Under the pieces are notes generated by a model that was not told where the DNA came from, did not search any database, and worked only from the letters and a program-made list of their open reading frames with translations. A DNA stretch of 64,000 nucleotides. It comes from an uncultured Christensenella sp. GTDB taxonomy: Bacteria > Bacillota > Clostridia > Christensenellales > Borkfalkiaceae. How positions within the stretch are numbered: the stretch's first letter is position 1; every line of letters begins with the position of its first letter. Made by a program: the position numbers and the translations under genes. Below, piece by piece: positions 8,771 to 17,402 of this stretch. The stretch covers positions 60,139 through 124,138 of the forward strand of contig CAJTXM010000005.1 of the NCBI GenBank assembly GCA_910583545.1, given 5' to 3'.

Positions 8771-10648
8771 ATGAAAAAAATAAATATACTTACAAAAAGC
8801 GTATACAATAAAATTGCCGCAGGTGAAGTCGTGGACAGACCTTATTCGGTCGTAAAAGAGCTCGTCGAAAACAGTCTCGATGCAGGCGCAACCGAAATCG
8901 AAGTCCATATCGAAAGCGGCGGAAAACAGCTGATAAAGGTCATTGATAACGGTTGCGGAATAGACCGCGAGGATATGCGTGCTGCGTTTTTTCCTCATGC
9001 AACGAGCAAAATCGCAACTGCCGAGGATATAGAAGATATAGCGACGTTGGGTTTCAGGGGTGAAGCGCTTGCAAGTATTTCTGCTGTATCTAAAGTAGAA
9101 CTTACTTCTGTAACCGAAGGAAATCCGGCATATTCTGTAAAGTGTATCGACGGAACGGTGGGTGCGGTAGAGCCTGCCACACTTGAAAAAGGCACTGAAA
9201 TTATTGTAAGGGATTTATTTTATAACGTGCCTGCAAGAGCTAACTTTTTAAGAGCGGATAAGAAAGAAGAATCGGATATTTCAAATTTTATGACTCGTTT
9301 CATTCTGGGAAATCCTTTTGTTTCATTCCGCTATTTTACAGACGGAAAACTTACATTGCAGTCTGACGGTACGGGGCTTGATGAGGCGGTGGCGCGGGTT
9401 TACGGTACTAAAACTTTATCAAATTGCTTTAAAATCAACGTGGTAAAAGACAGTATAAAAATTTACGGATTTATCGGAAACCAGAATTTTTATAAACCGA
9501 ACAAAACGTATCAAAGCGTATTTTTAAACGGCAGATATGTTATAAACTATACTGTCAGCGCCGCAGTTTCGAAATGCTATGACTCGTATATTATGAAAAG
9601 GCAGTATCCGTTTTACATATTGTTTATCGAAATGCCTGCAAAATATATTGACGTCAACGTCCATCCGAACAAGATGGACGTGAGGATTTTGGCAAGTCAT
9701 TCGCTGTTCAGTCTTATTTATGACTCGCTGAACGATATACTTGACGGTACGGCGCATGCCGCTGATTTTGTAATAGACAGCGTAAGGGTGCCCGAAATAA
9801 AATCGAATTTTACCGAATCGGAAAATCAAATACAAAGCAGTAATTATTTTCAGTTTAATTCGAAATCCGAAGAAACTGTAATTCCCACCGATACGCAGAC
9901 GGAAATCAAATATTACGATCCGTGCAAAGACAACTTTTTCTTTGATATAAACAAAGAAAAAGAAGAACATCTTATGTGTGTTTCCAATGATTCGATTCCT
10001 GCGGGGCTTGGCAAAGATCCTCGTGTGGACGAGGCGTACGAACGCAGAAAATACGAACAGCAGATGATAGAGTACGAAAGCTGTAAGTATAAAGGTAATT
10101 TATTTAATACTTATCTTATGTATGAAATCTGTGATAAGGTATATATAATCGATCAGCATGCGGCGCACGAGCGACTTATTTATGACAGGCTTCGTGAAAA
10201 AATCGAGCAAAGAAAAATCGACAGACAGATTCTTCTGGAACCGTATTTGTTTACGGCGAACGCAGAAGAAGCGGAATTTATAGAAACAAACATCCGCGTT
10301 ATCAGAAGTCTGGGCTTTGATATTAAGCCTTTCGGTACGAGCGCGTACAAAGTGGATGAAGTTCCCGTCGATTTGCAGAATATCAATATTGAAGATTTCT
10401 TTAATGAAATTCTTTCAAACGTAAAGGGGCTTTCGGAAATAAAGCTTGTAGATATATTAAAAGATAAGATAGCAATGACGGCTTGCAAGCACGCAATCAA
10501 GGGCGGTATGAAACTTACCGATGAAGAAATCGAGCAACTGTTTTTAATGCTGAAAGGCAACGTGGGGTTGAAGTGCCCTCACGGCAGACCTGTCTGCGTC
10601 TTGCTTGAAAAGAAAGATATCGAGAAAATGTTTAAAAGGATAGTTTAG
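8771..10648 (+). CDS. mutL: DNA mismatch repair protein MutL, endonuclease type
   Basis: MutL couples mismatch recognition to strand removal. The N-terminal GHKL ATPase has ENSLDAGA, DNGCGI and GFRGEAL motifs. A variable linker spans about residues 335-430. The C-terminal dimerisation domain carries the nuclease signature DQHAAHERLIYD, in which the second acidic position is Asp rather than the usual Glu, together with ACKHAIKGG and CPHGRPV. These motifs predict an endonuclease-type MutL as in most bacteria without MutH. It is 625 aa and lies between mutS and miaA. Confidence 0.97.
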   Translation: MKKINILTKSVYNKIAAGEVVDRPYSVVKELVENSLDAGATEIEVHIESGGKQLIKVIDNGCGIDREDMRAAFFPHATSKIATAEDIEDIATLGFRGEALASISAVSKVELTSVTEGNPAYSVKCIDGTVGAVEPATLEKGTEIIVRDLFYNVPARANFLRADKKEESDISNFMTRFILGNPFVSFRYFTDGKLTLQSDGTGLDEAVARVYGTKTLSNCFKINVVKDSIKIYGFIGNQNFYKPNKTYQSVFLNGRYVINYTVSAAVSKCYDSYIMKRQYPFYILFIEMPAKYIDVNVHPNKMDVRILASHSLFSLIYDSLNDILDGTAHAADFVIDSVRVPEIKSNFTESENQIQSSNYFQFNSKSEETVIPTDTQTEIKYYDPCKDNFFFDINKEKEEHLMCVSNDSIPAGLGKDPRVDEAYERRKYEQQMIEYESCKYKGNLFNTYLMYEICDKVYIIDQHAAHERLIYDRLREKIEQRKIDRQILLEPYLFTANAEEAEFIETNIRVIRSLGFDIKPFGTSAYKVDEVPVDLQNINIEDFFNEILSNVKGLSEIKLVDILKDKIAMTACKHAIKGGMKLTDEEIEQLFLMLKGNVGLKCPHGRPVCVLLEKKDIEKMFKRIV

Positions 10649-10649
10649 T

Positions 10650-11555
10650 TTGAATAAACTTCTTATTATCTGCGGAGCAACCGCTACGGGTAAAACAAAG
10701 CTTGCAATCGATCTTGCAAAGAAATTGCAGACAGAAATAATTTCAGCCGATTCACAGCTCATATATAAAGGACTTGACATAGGGACGGCAAAGCCTGACG
10801 AACGTGAAATGGGCGGAGTCAAACATCATTTGATAGACGTTGTTTTGCCTGATTCCGATTTCAGCGTAACCGATTACGCCGAAACGGCAAAGCCTATAAT
10901 TAAAAGTTTGCTCGATAATTGCAAAATCCCGATTATATGCGGCGGAACGGGATTCTATATCAATTCGCTTCTTTACGATTTGAGTTACGGGAATACCGCC
11001 AAAGATGACTCCGTCCGCAGGAAATACGAGGAAATTGCAGAGAAAAAAGGCAAAGAATATTTGTTTTCGATTCTGAAACAAATTGACCCGTCGACCGCCG
11101 AAAAGCTTCACTGCAACGACGTGAAACGAGTTATTCGCGCCTTGGAGATCTATGAAATAAGCGGAAAGAAAAAGTCGGACATATGCGACGAACTGAAGTC
11201 TAAATACGAATATCTCGCCGTTGCAATTGATTTTCCGAGAGATGAGCTATACAAACGGATAGATTTACGCGTCGATGAAATGTTTAAAAAAGGACTTGTC
11301 GGAGAGGTGGAAAATTTATTGAATACCGGAATTGACGAAAAATGTCAGTGTATGCAGGCGATAGGATATAAAGAAGTTGTAAATTGTTTGAAAAACGGTA
11401 ATAAAGAGAGTATTATGCGTGACATAATCAAGTTAAATACCCGTCATTACGCAAAAAGGCAGATAACTTTTTTTAAAAAAATGCAGGATATCGTGTGGTT
11501 AAAACCGCAGGACGCGACTGCGGAATATGTGTTGGGGTTACTTAATGGAAAATAA
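10650..11555 (+). CDS. miaA: tRNA dimethylallyltransferase MiaA
   Basis: MiaA transfers a dimethylallyl group to A37 of tRNAs reading UNN codons, producing the substrate of MiaB encoded upstream. The P-loop GATATGKT is at the N-terminus; other family segments are SADSQLIYKGLDIGTAKP and CGGTGFYINSLLYD. Length is 301 aa. The start is TTG, with an AAAAGGA ribosome binding site nine bases upstream inside mutL, and lies one base after the mutL stop. Its 3' end overlaps the next gene. Confidence 0.96.
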   Translation: MNKLLIICGATATGKTKLAIDLAKKLQTEIISADSQLIYKGLDIGTAKPDEREMGGVKHHLIDVVLPDSDFSVTDYAETAKPIIKSLLDNCKIPIICGGTGFYINSLLYDLSYGNTAKDDSVRRKYEEIAEKKGKEYLFSILKQIDPSTAEKLHCNDVKRVIRALEIYEISGKKKSDICDELKSKYEYLAVAIDFPRDELYKRIDLRVDEMFKKGLVGEVENLLNTGIDEKCQCMQAIGYKEVVNCLKNGNKESIMRDIIKLNTRHYAKRQITFFKKMQDIVWLKPQDATAEYVLGLLNGK

Positions 11556-12777
11556 AGTTTTTATAGAAGAATGCGAAAGCCGTTTAAAAGATAAATTTGA
11601 AAAAATAGAGGACATCGCATATTTTAATCAACGCAAAGTATTAAATGCTTTCAGTGAGTACAGAATTGCACTCAGGCATTTTAACGGAACAACGGGTTAC
11701 GGTTATGACGACGAGGGCAGGGATTGTTTAGGCAAAATTTATGCTCGCGTTTTCGGTGCCGAAAGCGGTATCGTATCGCCCCATATTTTATCGGGTACAC
11801 ATTCGCTTACTGTTGCTCTGTTCGGACTTTTGCGTCCAAACGATAAAATACTTTGCATAACGGGTATGCCGTACGACACGCTTCGTCCCGTAATATTCGG
11901 TGAAGGAAACGGGTCTTTAAAAGATTTCGGTATAAAATTCGACTACTGCGAATTGAAGGAAGGAGATTTTGATTTTACGGCAATTAAATCAAAATTGAAA
12001 AATATAAAACTCGTATATATCCAGCGTTCGCGCGGATATGAACTTCGCGACGCGCTTTCCTGCGAACAAATAGGAAACGCCTGTAAATTTTTACGCGACT
12101 GCGGTTTCAGCGGGTGTATATTCGTTGATAATTGTTACGGCGAATTTGTGGAAAAGAAAGAGCCTGCAGACGTCGGCGCAGATATTATTGTCGGTTCTCT
12201 TATCAAAAATGCAGGCGGAGGGCTTGCGCAGAACGGAGGATATATCTGCGGTAAGGAAAAGTATATCGATTTGATCGGCAGAAGATTGACGGCTCCGTCT
12301 ATAGGACTTGAAGTCGGATCTTATGCCCTTGGATATCAGTATCTCTATCAGGGGCTTTTTCTCGCTCCGCATACAGTTTCGCAGGCGCTGAAATGCAGTC
12401 TTTTGATAGGTTGCGCGATGTCTGAATTAGGTTTTGAAAATTATCCATCGCTTGAAAAAATGCCTTATGATATTACAAGAGCGATTAAATTTGACAGTGC
12501 GGAGAAAATGACGGACTTTATAAGGGAAATTCAGTTTTCGTCGCCCGTTGACAGCTTTGTTACCTGCGAAGCCTGGGATATGCCCGGTTATGACGAAAGG
12601 ATAATAATGGCGGCAGGAACGTTCGTTTCGGGCTCGTCGATAGAACTTTCAGCCGACGGTCCCGTGAAACCGCCGTATATCGCATATTTTCAGGGCGGAC
12701 TTACCTATGAACACGGCAAATACGCGCTTGAAAGAATTTTAAACAAATTGAAGAGTGAGTACTCACTTTACTTATAA
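11545..12777 (+). CDS. YnbB-type PLP lyase (methionine gamma-lyase family, 'aluminum resistance')
   Basis: This is a fold-type I PLP enzyme of the family beside miaA in many Firmicutes (B. subtilis YnbB). The likely PLP lysine is in GSLIKNAGGGLAQNGGY; RSRGYELRDALS is also typical. The proposed start is ATG 11545, overlapping miaA by 11 bases, which gives 410 aa; an upstream in-frame ATG at 11527 adds six residues with no better ribosome binding site. The true substrate is unsettled: family names include methionine gamma-lyase and aluminium-resistance protein. It closes the miaB operon. Confidence 0.9.
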   Translation: MENKVFIEECESRLKDKFEKIEDIAYFNQRKVLNAFSEYRIALRHFNGTTGYGYDDEGRDCLGKIYARVFGAESGIVSPHILSGTHSLTVALFGLLRPNDKILCITGMPYDTLRPVIFGEGNGSLKDFGIKFDYCELKEGDFDFTAIKSKLKNIKLVYIQRSRGYELRDALSCEQIGNACKFLRDCGFSGCIFVDNCYGEFVEKKEPADVGADIIVGSLIKNAGGGLAQNGGYICGKEKYIDLIGRRLTAPSIGLEVGSYALGYQYLYQGLFLAPHTVSQALKCSLLIGCAMSELGFENYPSLEKMPYDITRAIKFDSAEKMTDFIREIQFSSPVDSFVTCEAWDMPGYDERIIMAAGTFVSGSSIELSADGPVKPPYIAYFQGGLTYEHGKYALERILNKLKSEYSLYL

Positions 12778-12809
12778 AGCCTGTTTACGACTTATTCGGG
12801 GATAAGATA

Positions 12810-12947
12810 GTGACTAAGGTAAGATCTTTTGCAACCGAAAGACTGAATGCAGTTAAAAACTTAGGTTTTATTTTGCCTGAACAAGCTTTAAAAGGACAAA
12901 ACGGCGAAGAATTTAACGACTATTTTGTTTTAAAAATTAATGCCTAA
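12810..12947 (+). CDS. Small ORF of unknown function, possible gene remnant
   Basis: A 45-codon frame starts at GTG 12810, behind a GGGGATAAG stretch that could act as a weak ribosome binding site, and stops at TAA 12945-12947. The product is mixed polar, with no membrane segment, and I recognise no family. The frame stays open upstream to 12759 without a good start, which would also fit a truncated 3' remnant. A terminator follows at 12962. The rest of the 257-bp gap holds nothing else I can identify. Confidence 0.3.
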   Translation: MTKVRSFATERLNAVKNLGFILPEQALKGQNGEEFNDYFVLKINA

Positions 12948-12961
12948 AGAGGATTTATAAT

Positions 12962-13000
12962 AAAAACGCTCTTGAACAGTTATTTCAAGAGCATTTTTAT
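12962..13000. terminator. Hairpin terminator after the ynbB region
   Basis: A perfect 9-bp stem (12968-12976 with 12984-12992) has an A-rich 5' flank and ATTTTTA after it. It can serve the plus-strand operon and also the minus-strand genes converging from 13.0-14.7 kb. Confidence 0.8.
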
Positions 13001-13034
13001 TACTTAATATTGTGAAGTATTTTACGCGAAACTG

Positions 13035-13148
13035 CTATCTTTTTTTTGGCATCTCGTCCGTGTTAAGGGCGTGATTTTCGTCGGTTAGCCGACAGAGCAA
13101 GTCATATAAGACAAGCAATTTTATTTTCTGTTCGGTAGCGTGTGCCAT
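13035..13148 (-). pseudogene. N-terminal fragment of a WYL-type transcriptional regulator
   Basis: Starting at ATG 13148, a 37-residue frame encodes a sequence much like the first helices of clostridial helix-turn-helix WYL regulators: EQKIKLLVLYDLL, then TDENHALNTDE. In intact proteins the next residues continue the winged helix and the WYL domain. Here the frame turns into MPKKR and a TAG stop. It lies 24 bp downstream of the DUF3592-like gene in the same direction. I infer a truncated remnant, though a short expressed peptide cannot be excluded. Confidence 0.5.
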
Positions 13149-13171
13149 AATTTCTATGCGATTACTCCGTG

Positions 13172-13927
13172 TTATTTCGATATGGACATTTCTTCCAATA
13201 TGCCGTAGGTGTTTTTGTAGGGTACAATATTGATAGTTTTCTTTTGTTGTAAGAACTTCGCTTCCTTGTGCGTGAACCAAGACCGCGCCCATTTCTCTCT
13301 CGTTGCGCCATTCTCGTCTTGATATTTTACCTTAACGTAGCAAACTATCCATTTCACAACCTTTGTTACTTCGCCTTGTTTAATGCCATTGATATATCCG
13401 CAATTCAAATGCTTTAATATTTTTGCGTTTAATTTATTCCTATATACAACTCTGTAAAAAAACAGATACGCCGCTATGCAAAGCAAGCCCGTAAATACAC
13501 AAGCAAGTATTAAATGTGTGTTATTATTTTTTTGTCGAAGGGCTATGCTCGCCAACGTGCCGTAAGTGCTATATCCATCTGTCGGATCAATCACTATCGT
13601 AACTTTATCCCCAATATGCTCAACTGCATCTTGCTTTTGCGAAAATTGACCAACCCAACCCGAATACTCTTTACCGTCTGGTGCAACGTACAAATAAATG
13701 CACTCCCACGCGCGCCTCGTTGTTTGTGAATCGCCGGGCGATATATCTATCTCCCTGACATCTACAATTTCGGCTTCAACTTCGATACCGTTTTTTAACA
13801 ACTGATTATTGTTATAGTCGCTATAACACCATATCCAAAATACTACTGTTAATACAACACATATTGCAAATGCGGCGTCTATAAATATTTGATATATGAT
13901 ATATTTGTTTTTGATTCCTATATCCAT
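13172..13927 (-). CDS. DUF3592-like membrane protein, copy 2 of a tandem pair
   Basis: A 251-aa protein with two predicted membrane segments (about residues 12-34 and 137-158). The loop between them has the DUF3592 character: an AEIVDVREID strand, then APDGKEYSG, then GDKVTIVIDP. The cytosolic tail begins QGEVTKVVKWIVCYVKVKY and is nearly identical to the tail of the neighbour at 13937-14710, while the N-terminal two thirds are strongly diverged. No enzymatic motif is visible. The gene lies nine bases after its paralogue, probably on the same transcript. Confidence 0.65.
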   Translation of the reverse strand: MDIGIKNKYIIYQIFIDAAFAICVVLTVVFWIWCYSDYNNNQLLKNGIEVEAEIVDVREIDISPGDSQTTRRAWECIYLYVAPDGKEYSGWVGQFSQKQDAVEHIGDKVTIVIDPTDGYSTYGTLASIALRQKNNNTHLILACVFTGLLCIAAYLFFYRVVYRNKLNAKILKHLNCGYINGIKQGEVTKVVKWIVCYVKVKYQDENGATREKWARSWFTHKEAKFLQQKKTINIVPYKNTYGILEEMSISK

Positions 13928-13936
13928 ATTCTATAC

Positions 13937-14710
13937 TTACCTTTTTGCTAATGACTTTTCTTCCAAAATGCCGTAGGTGTTTTTGTAGGGTACTATATTT
14001 ATCGTTTTCTTTTGCTGTAAATACTTCGCTTCCTTGTGCGTAAACCAAGACCGCGCCCATTTCTCTCTCGTTGCGCCGTTCTCGTCCTGATACTTTACCT
14101 TAACGTAGCAGACTATCCATTTCAATACTTTCGTTACTTCGCCTTGCGTAACGGTATTCGGTTGCGGTGTATGAATAATTCTGTCGTTGTTATATGTACT
14201 GCCGTAAACTTTCTTCTTGATTTTCTTGTTCAGAACGTTACGGTAAATGCAACGGTATATAAGCAAATATAATACAATGGGAACGGGAATACACCATATT
14301 ATCGCATCTCTTAATGCTCGTTCATAATTAAATGACGGCAAGTGTTTATCAGACCAATCGCTGTTAGGGTCAACATATATTTTTATCTTTTCCCCAACTT
14401 CCGCTTTTGCCGTACTTTCATCAGTATGAACAGCCGCTCTTCCTTTATAAATAGTTCCCCGTTCACTTTCATATTCATAAATGGTAACCCAATTTCGCGT
14501 GTTCTTATCGCTCGTAGAATAATCGTAATTATAAGATACTATCGTCGCTTCAACTTCAATTGCATTTTCACTCAAATACTTATAGTAGCCTTGACTTGCA
14601 TATTCCCACCACATAAAAATACTAGTAAGTCCAACAGCAATAGTAACTAACACTAATAGAAAAGATATTAAAACTCTATTTTTCTTTATGCCTATATCTT
14701 TAACGGTCAT
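13937..14710 (-). CDS. DUF3592-like membrane protein, copy 1 of a tandem pair
   Basis: A 257-aa protein laid out like its neighbour: a membrane helix at about residues 13-34, an extracytoplasmic beta-rich loop with GEKIKIYVDPNSDWS, a second helix around 130-150, and a basic C-terminal tail (QGEVTKVLKWIVCYVKVKY onward) shared almost residue for residue with the 13172-13927 product. Function is unknown; DUF3592 proteins are poorly characterised. It has its own promoter at 14747-14775 and lies between ynbB and groEL, with no mobile-element genes seen. Confidence 0.65.
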   Translation of the reverse strand: MTVKDIGIKKNRVLISFLLVLVTIAVGLTSIFMWWEYASQGYYKYLSENAIEVEATIVSYNYDYSTSDKNTRNWVTIYEYESERGTIYKGRAAVHTDESTAKAEVGEKIKIYVDPNSDWSDKHLPSFNYERALRDAIIWCIPVPIVLYLLIYRCIYRNVLNKKIKKKVYGSTYNNDRIIHTPQPNTVTQGEVTKVLKWIVCYVKVKYQDENGATREKWARSWFTHKEAKYLQQKKTINIVPYKNTYGILEEKSLAKR

Positions 14711-14746
14711 TATGTAATACTCTTAGTACATTAAATAATTTTCGGT

Positions 14747-14775
14747 AGTATAACATATTATCAGCTAATGTGCAA
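14747..14775 (-). promoter_or_regulatory. Sigma-A promoter of the DUF3592 pair
   Basis: On the minus strand TTGCAC (14770-14775) and TATACT (14747-14752) are separated by 17 bp. The start codon at 14710 leaves a leader of about 30 bases. Confidence 0.65.
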
Positions 14776-14819
14776 GTAATCATAAAAAGATAACGTTATT
14801 TTTTGTAAATAAGACAGGG

Positions 14820-14850
14820 AAACAGGCGTGACAGCTTGTCACGCCTGTTT
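14820..14850 (-). terminator. groEL terminator
   Basis: A perfect 14-bp inverted repeat (14820-14833 with 14837-14850) with a 3-base centre lies just past the groEL stop codon. The run of T after the stem is short on the minus strand. Confidence 0.75.
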
Positions 14851-14865
14851 TGTGAATATTTGTGC

Positions 14866-16494
14866 TTAATACATTCCGCCCATATCGGGATTCATAGGAG
14901 CGACGGGAGCGGGAGGAGTGGGGATATCGGTAACGATGCTTTCGGTCGTGAGCAGTGTTGCCGCAACCGATGCCGCATTCTGAAGCACCGAGCGCGAAAC
15001 CTTTGTCGGGTCGATTATACCGCTCTTGACCATATCGGTATACTCGTTTTTGAGAGCGTCAAAACCGTAATTTGCTTTCTTTGCCGAAAGTATATTGTTT
15101 ACTACAACCGAACCGTCAAAGCCTGCGTTTTTAGCGATTTGGCGAACGGGTTCTTCAATGGCTTTCATAACTATCATTGCGCCTGTTTTTTCATCGCCTT
15201 CAAGCGTTTCGATAAGCTTTTTAAGTTCGGGAATAGTGGAAAGGAGCGCGACGCCGCCGCCGGGTACGATTCCTTCTTCGACAGCTGCGCGCGTAGCCGC
15301 AAGCGCGTCCTCAATGCGCAGTTTCTTTTCTTTCATTTCCACTTCCGTAGCTGCGCCTACGTTGATTACGGCAACGCCTCCTGCAAGTTTTGCAAGTCTT
15401 TCCTGCAATTTTTCTCTGTCGTAGTCGGACGTTGTTTCCGCAATCTGAGACTTGATTGAAGATACTCTTGCCTTTATATCCTTAGCATCGCCCGAACCGT
15501 TGATAATGGTGGTGTTGTCTTTGTCGACTTTGACCTGCGAAGCTCTGCCGAGCATATCTGTCGTAACGTCTTTGAATTCATAACCTAAATCGCTTGAAAC
15601 TACCGTACCGCCTGTAAGAATAGCGATATCTTCAAGCATAGCTTTTCTTCTGTCACCGAAACCTGGAGCTTTTACCGCAACGCAGTTTAAAACGCCTTTG
15701 AGTTTATTTACGATAAGAGCGGCGAGAGCGTCGCCTTCTACGTCTTCTGCGATTATCAAAAGTCTTGCGCCCTGTTGAGCGATAGGCTCGATAACAGGCA
15801 GAATTTCCTGCAAAGAGGATATTTTTTTATCTGTAATAAGTATATAGGGGTTGTCGAGAACGGCTTCCATTTTGTCGGTGTTGGTTACCATATAAGCGGA
15901 GGCATAGCCTCTGTCAAACTGCATACCCTCAACTGTTGTAAGTTCGGTTGCCATTGTTTTGCCTTCTTCAACGGTAATTACGCCGTCTTTACCGACAATT
16001 TCCATAGCGTTCGCAATAAGTTCGCCGATTTTTTCATCGCCGGCCGAGATGGAGGCTACCTGCGAAATTCCGAGTTTGTTTTCTACCGGTTTTGAAATGG
16101 ACTGAATTTTTGCGACCGCCGTATCGACTGCGGTTGAAATTCCCTTTTTCAAAATTACAGGGTTAGCGCCTGCCGCAAGGTTTTTAAGTCCTTCTTTGAC
16201 GATTGCCTGTGCAAGAACAACGGCGGTCGTCGTTCCGTCGCCTGCAACGTCGTTCGTCTTTGTCGAAACTTCTTTTACGAGCTGTGCGCCCATATTTTCA
16301 AACGGGTCTTCGAGTTCTATCTCTTTTGCGATTGTAACGCCGTCGTTTGTGATGAGGGGGGAACCGAATTTCTTATCGAGGACAACGTTTCTGCCCTTGG
16401 GTCCGAGCGTAATTTTAACCGTATCGGCAATTACGTTTACGCCTGTTTCGAGTTTCTTTCTTGCTTCATCGCCGTATTTAATCTGTTTAGCCAT
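14866..16494 (-). CDS. groEL: 60 kDa chaperonin GroEL
   Basis: GroEL forms the ATP-driven double-ring folding chamber with GroES. At 542 aa it has the normal length, starts AKQIKYGDEARKKLETGVN, contains the nucleotide-binding VAGDGTTTAVVLAQ segment and the family signature AAVEEGIVPGGGVALL, and ends in the typical Met/Gly-rich tail GGMY. groES lies 18 bp upstream in the same operon. Confidence 0.99.
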   Translation of the reverse strand: MAKQIKYGDEARKKLETGVNVIADTVKITLGPKGRNVVLDKKFGSPLITNDGVTIAKEIELEDPFENMGAQLVKEVSTKTNDVAGDGTTTAVVLAQAIVKEGLKNLAAGANPVILKKGISTAVDTAVAKIQSISKPVENKLGISQVASISAGDEKIGELIANAMEIVGKDGVITVEEGKTMATELTTVEGMQFDRGYASAYMVTNTDKMEAVLDNPYILITDKKISSLQEILPVIEPIAQQGARLLIIAEDVEGDALAALIVNKLKGVLNCVAVKAPGFGDRRKAMLEDIAILTGGTVVSSDLGYEFKDVTTDMLGRASQVKVDKDNTTIINGSGDAKDIKARVSSIKSQIAETTSDYDREKLQERLAKLAGGVAVINVGAATEVEMKEKKLRIEDALAATRAAVEEGIVPGGGVALLSTIPELKKLIETLEGDEKTGAMIVMKAIEEPVRQIAKNAGFDGSVVVNNILSAKKANYGFDALKNEYTDMVKSGIIDPTKVSRSVLQNAASVAATLLTTESIVTDIPTPPAPVAPMNPDMGGMY

Positions 16495-16512
16495 AAAATT
16501 TCACTCCTTTAT

Positions 16513-16797
16513 TTACTCGACAATCGCCAAAATATCGCTCTGACGTATTATCGTATATTCTTTGTCTTCGACTTTAACTTCGGTTCCGCTGTATTTTGCA
16601 AGCAACACTTTGTCGCCGACTTTCACCTGCATTTTGACTTCTTTGCCGTCGACTACTCCGCCGGGGCCCACTGCAACAACTACGCACTGCGCAGGCTTTT
16701 CCTGTGATGCGGATGTTAAATACAGTCCGCTTTTGGTTTTTTCTTCTGCTTTAAGTCCTTCGACAACTACCTTGTCGAACAAAGGTTTGATTTTCAT
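16513..16797 (-). CDS. groES: 10 kDa co-chaperonin GroES
   Basis: GroES caps the GroEL ring. At 94 aa it has the standard N-terminus (MKIKPLFDKVVVEGL), a mobile-loop region TKSGLYLTSASQEKPAQ, and GDKVLLAKYSGTEVKVEDKEYTIIRQSDILA at the end. A good ribosome binding site (GGAGGA) precedes ATG 16797. No CIRCE repeat (TTAGCACTC-N9-GAGTGCTAA) is visible in the 143-bp upstream region, which it shares with the divergent dCMP deaminase gene. Confidence 0.98.
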   Translation of the reverse strand: MKIKPLFDKVVVEGLKAEEKTKSGLYLTSASQEKPAQCVVVAVGPGGVVDGKEVKMQVKVGDKVLLAKYSGTEVKVEDKEYTIIRQSDILAIVE

Positions 16798-16881
16798 AAA
16801 TATATTCCTCCGAATAATATTTTTTTACATAGCTATTTTATAAACAAAGCTAAATAAAATGAAACATAATTATGGAAAAAA

Positions 16882-16910
16882 TTGCTTTTTGATAAAAAAC
16901 GTGATACAAT
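16882..16910 (+). promoter_or_regulatory. Promoter of the dCMP deaminase-ppi-purB operon
   Basis: TTGCTT (16882-16887) and TACAAT (16905-16910) have 17-bp spacing. A leader of about 24 bases then contains an AAAAGG ribosome binding site before ATG 16941. Confidence 0.65.
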
Positions 16911-16940
16911 TTAATCAACCTTTTAAAAGGCGGTTTATTT

Positions 16941-17393
16941 ATGGATAAATGGGATAAGAGATTTATGGAAATGACCGAGCAAATCGGCACTTGGTCAAGC
17001 TGTTTTCAGAAGAACAGAAAAGTCGGAGCTATTATCGTAAAAGATAAACGAATAATAGCAACAGGTTATAACGGTGCGCCGCAGGGAATCAAAAGCTGTG
17101 TCGACAAGCAGGAATGTTTAAGAAAAAAAATGAACGTTCAGAGCGGAACTATGCAGGAGCTTTGTTATGCTGTCCACGCCGAACAGAATGCGATAATTCA
17201 GGCTGCAAGAGTAGGATGCAGTGTTGAGGGGTGCACGCTTTACTGTACGCACCAGCCTTGCGTCATCTGTGCAAAAATTATCATTAATTCCGGTATTTCG
17301 CGCGTTGTGTATAAAGAAGGATATCCCGACGATTTTTCTATTCAGCTTTTTAAAGAAGCCGGAGTAAAACTTGATAAATACAGTGAGTTGTGA
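16941..17393 (+). CDS. Deoxycytidylate (dCMP) deaminase
   Basis: A zinc-dependent deaminase converting dCMP to dUMP for thymidylate synthesis. Zinc ligands and the catalytic Glu are in VHAEQNA and the two-cysteine motif HQPCVICAK. The N-terminal segment GAIIVKDKRIIATGYNGAPQG is typical of the ComEB/dCMP deaminase subfamily. Length is 150 aa. It is the first gene of a short run with a cyclophilin and purB (9- and 12-bp gaps), which links it loosely to nucleotide metabolism. Confidence 0.92.
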   Translation: MDKWDKRFMEMTEQIGTWSSCFQKNRKVGAIIVKDKRIIATGYNGAPQGIKSCVDKQECLRKKMNVQSGTMQELCYAVHAEQNAIIQAARVGCSVEGCTLYCTHQPCVICAKIIINSGISRVVYKEGYPDDFSIQLFKEAGVKLDKYSEL

Positions 17394-17402
17394 GGTGTAA
17401 AA

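Noticed and set aside
9524..9970. 148-codon ORF antisense to mutL
   Set aside because: It lies wholly within mutL, has no ribosome binding site or recognisable domain, and its Phe/Tyr/Arg-rich composition is typical of an antisense shadow.
13035..13292. 85-codon minus-strand ORF across the end of the DUF3592-like gene, with a sister ORF at 13821-14060
   Set aside because: Its first ~48 codons are another reading frame of the repeated DUF3592 tail; the sister ORF exists only because that DNA is duplicated. Only the last 37 codons (13035-13148) look like real, truncated coding sequence.
14836..16543. Several plus-strand ORFs of 93-207 codons opposite groEL and groES
   Set aside because: They mirror the codon usage of the chaperonin genes on the other strand and contain no family motif.
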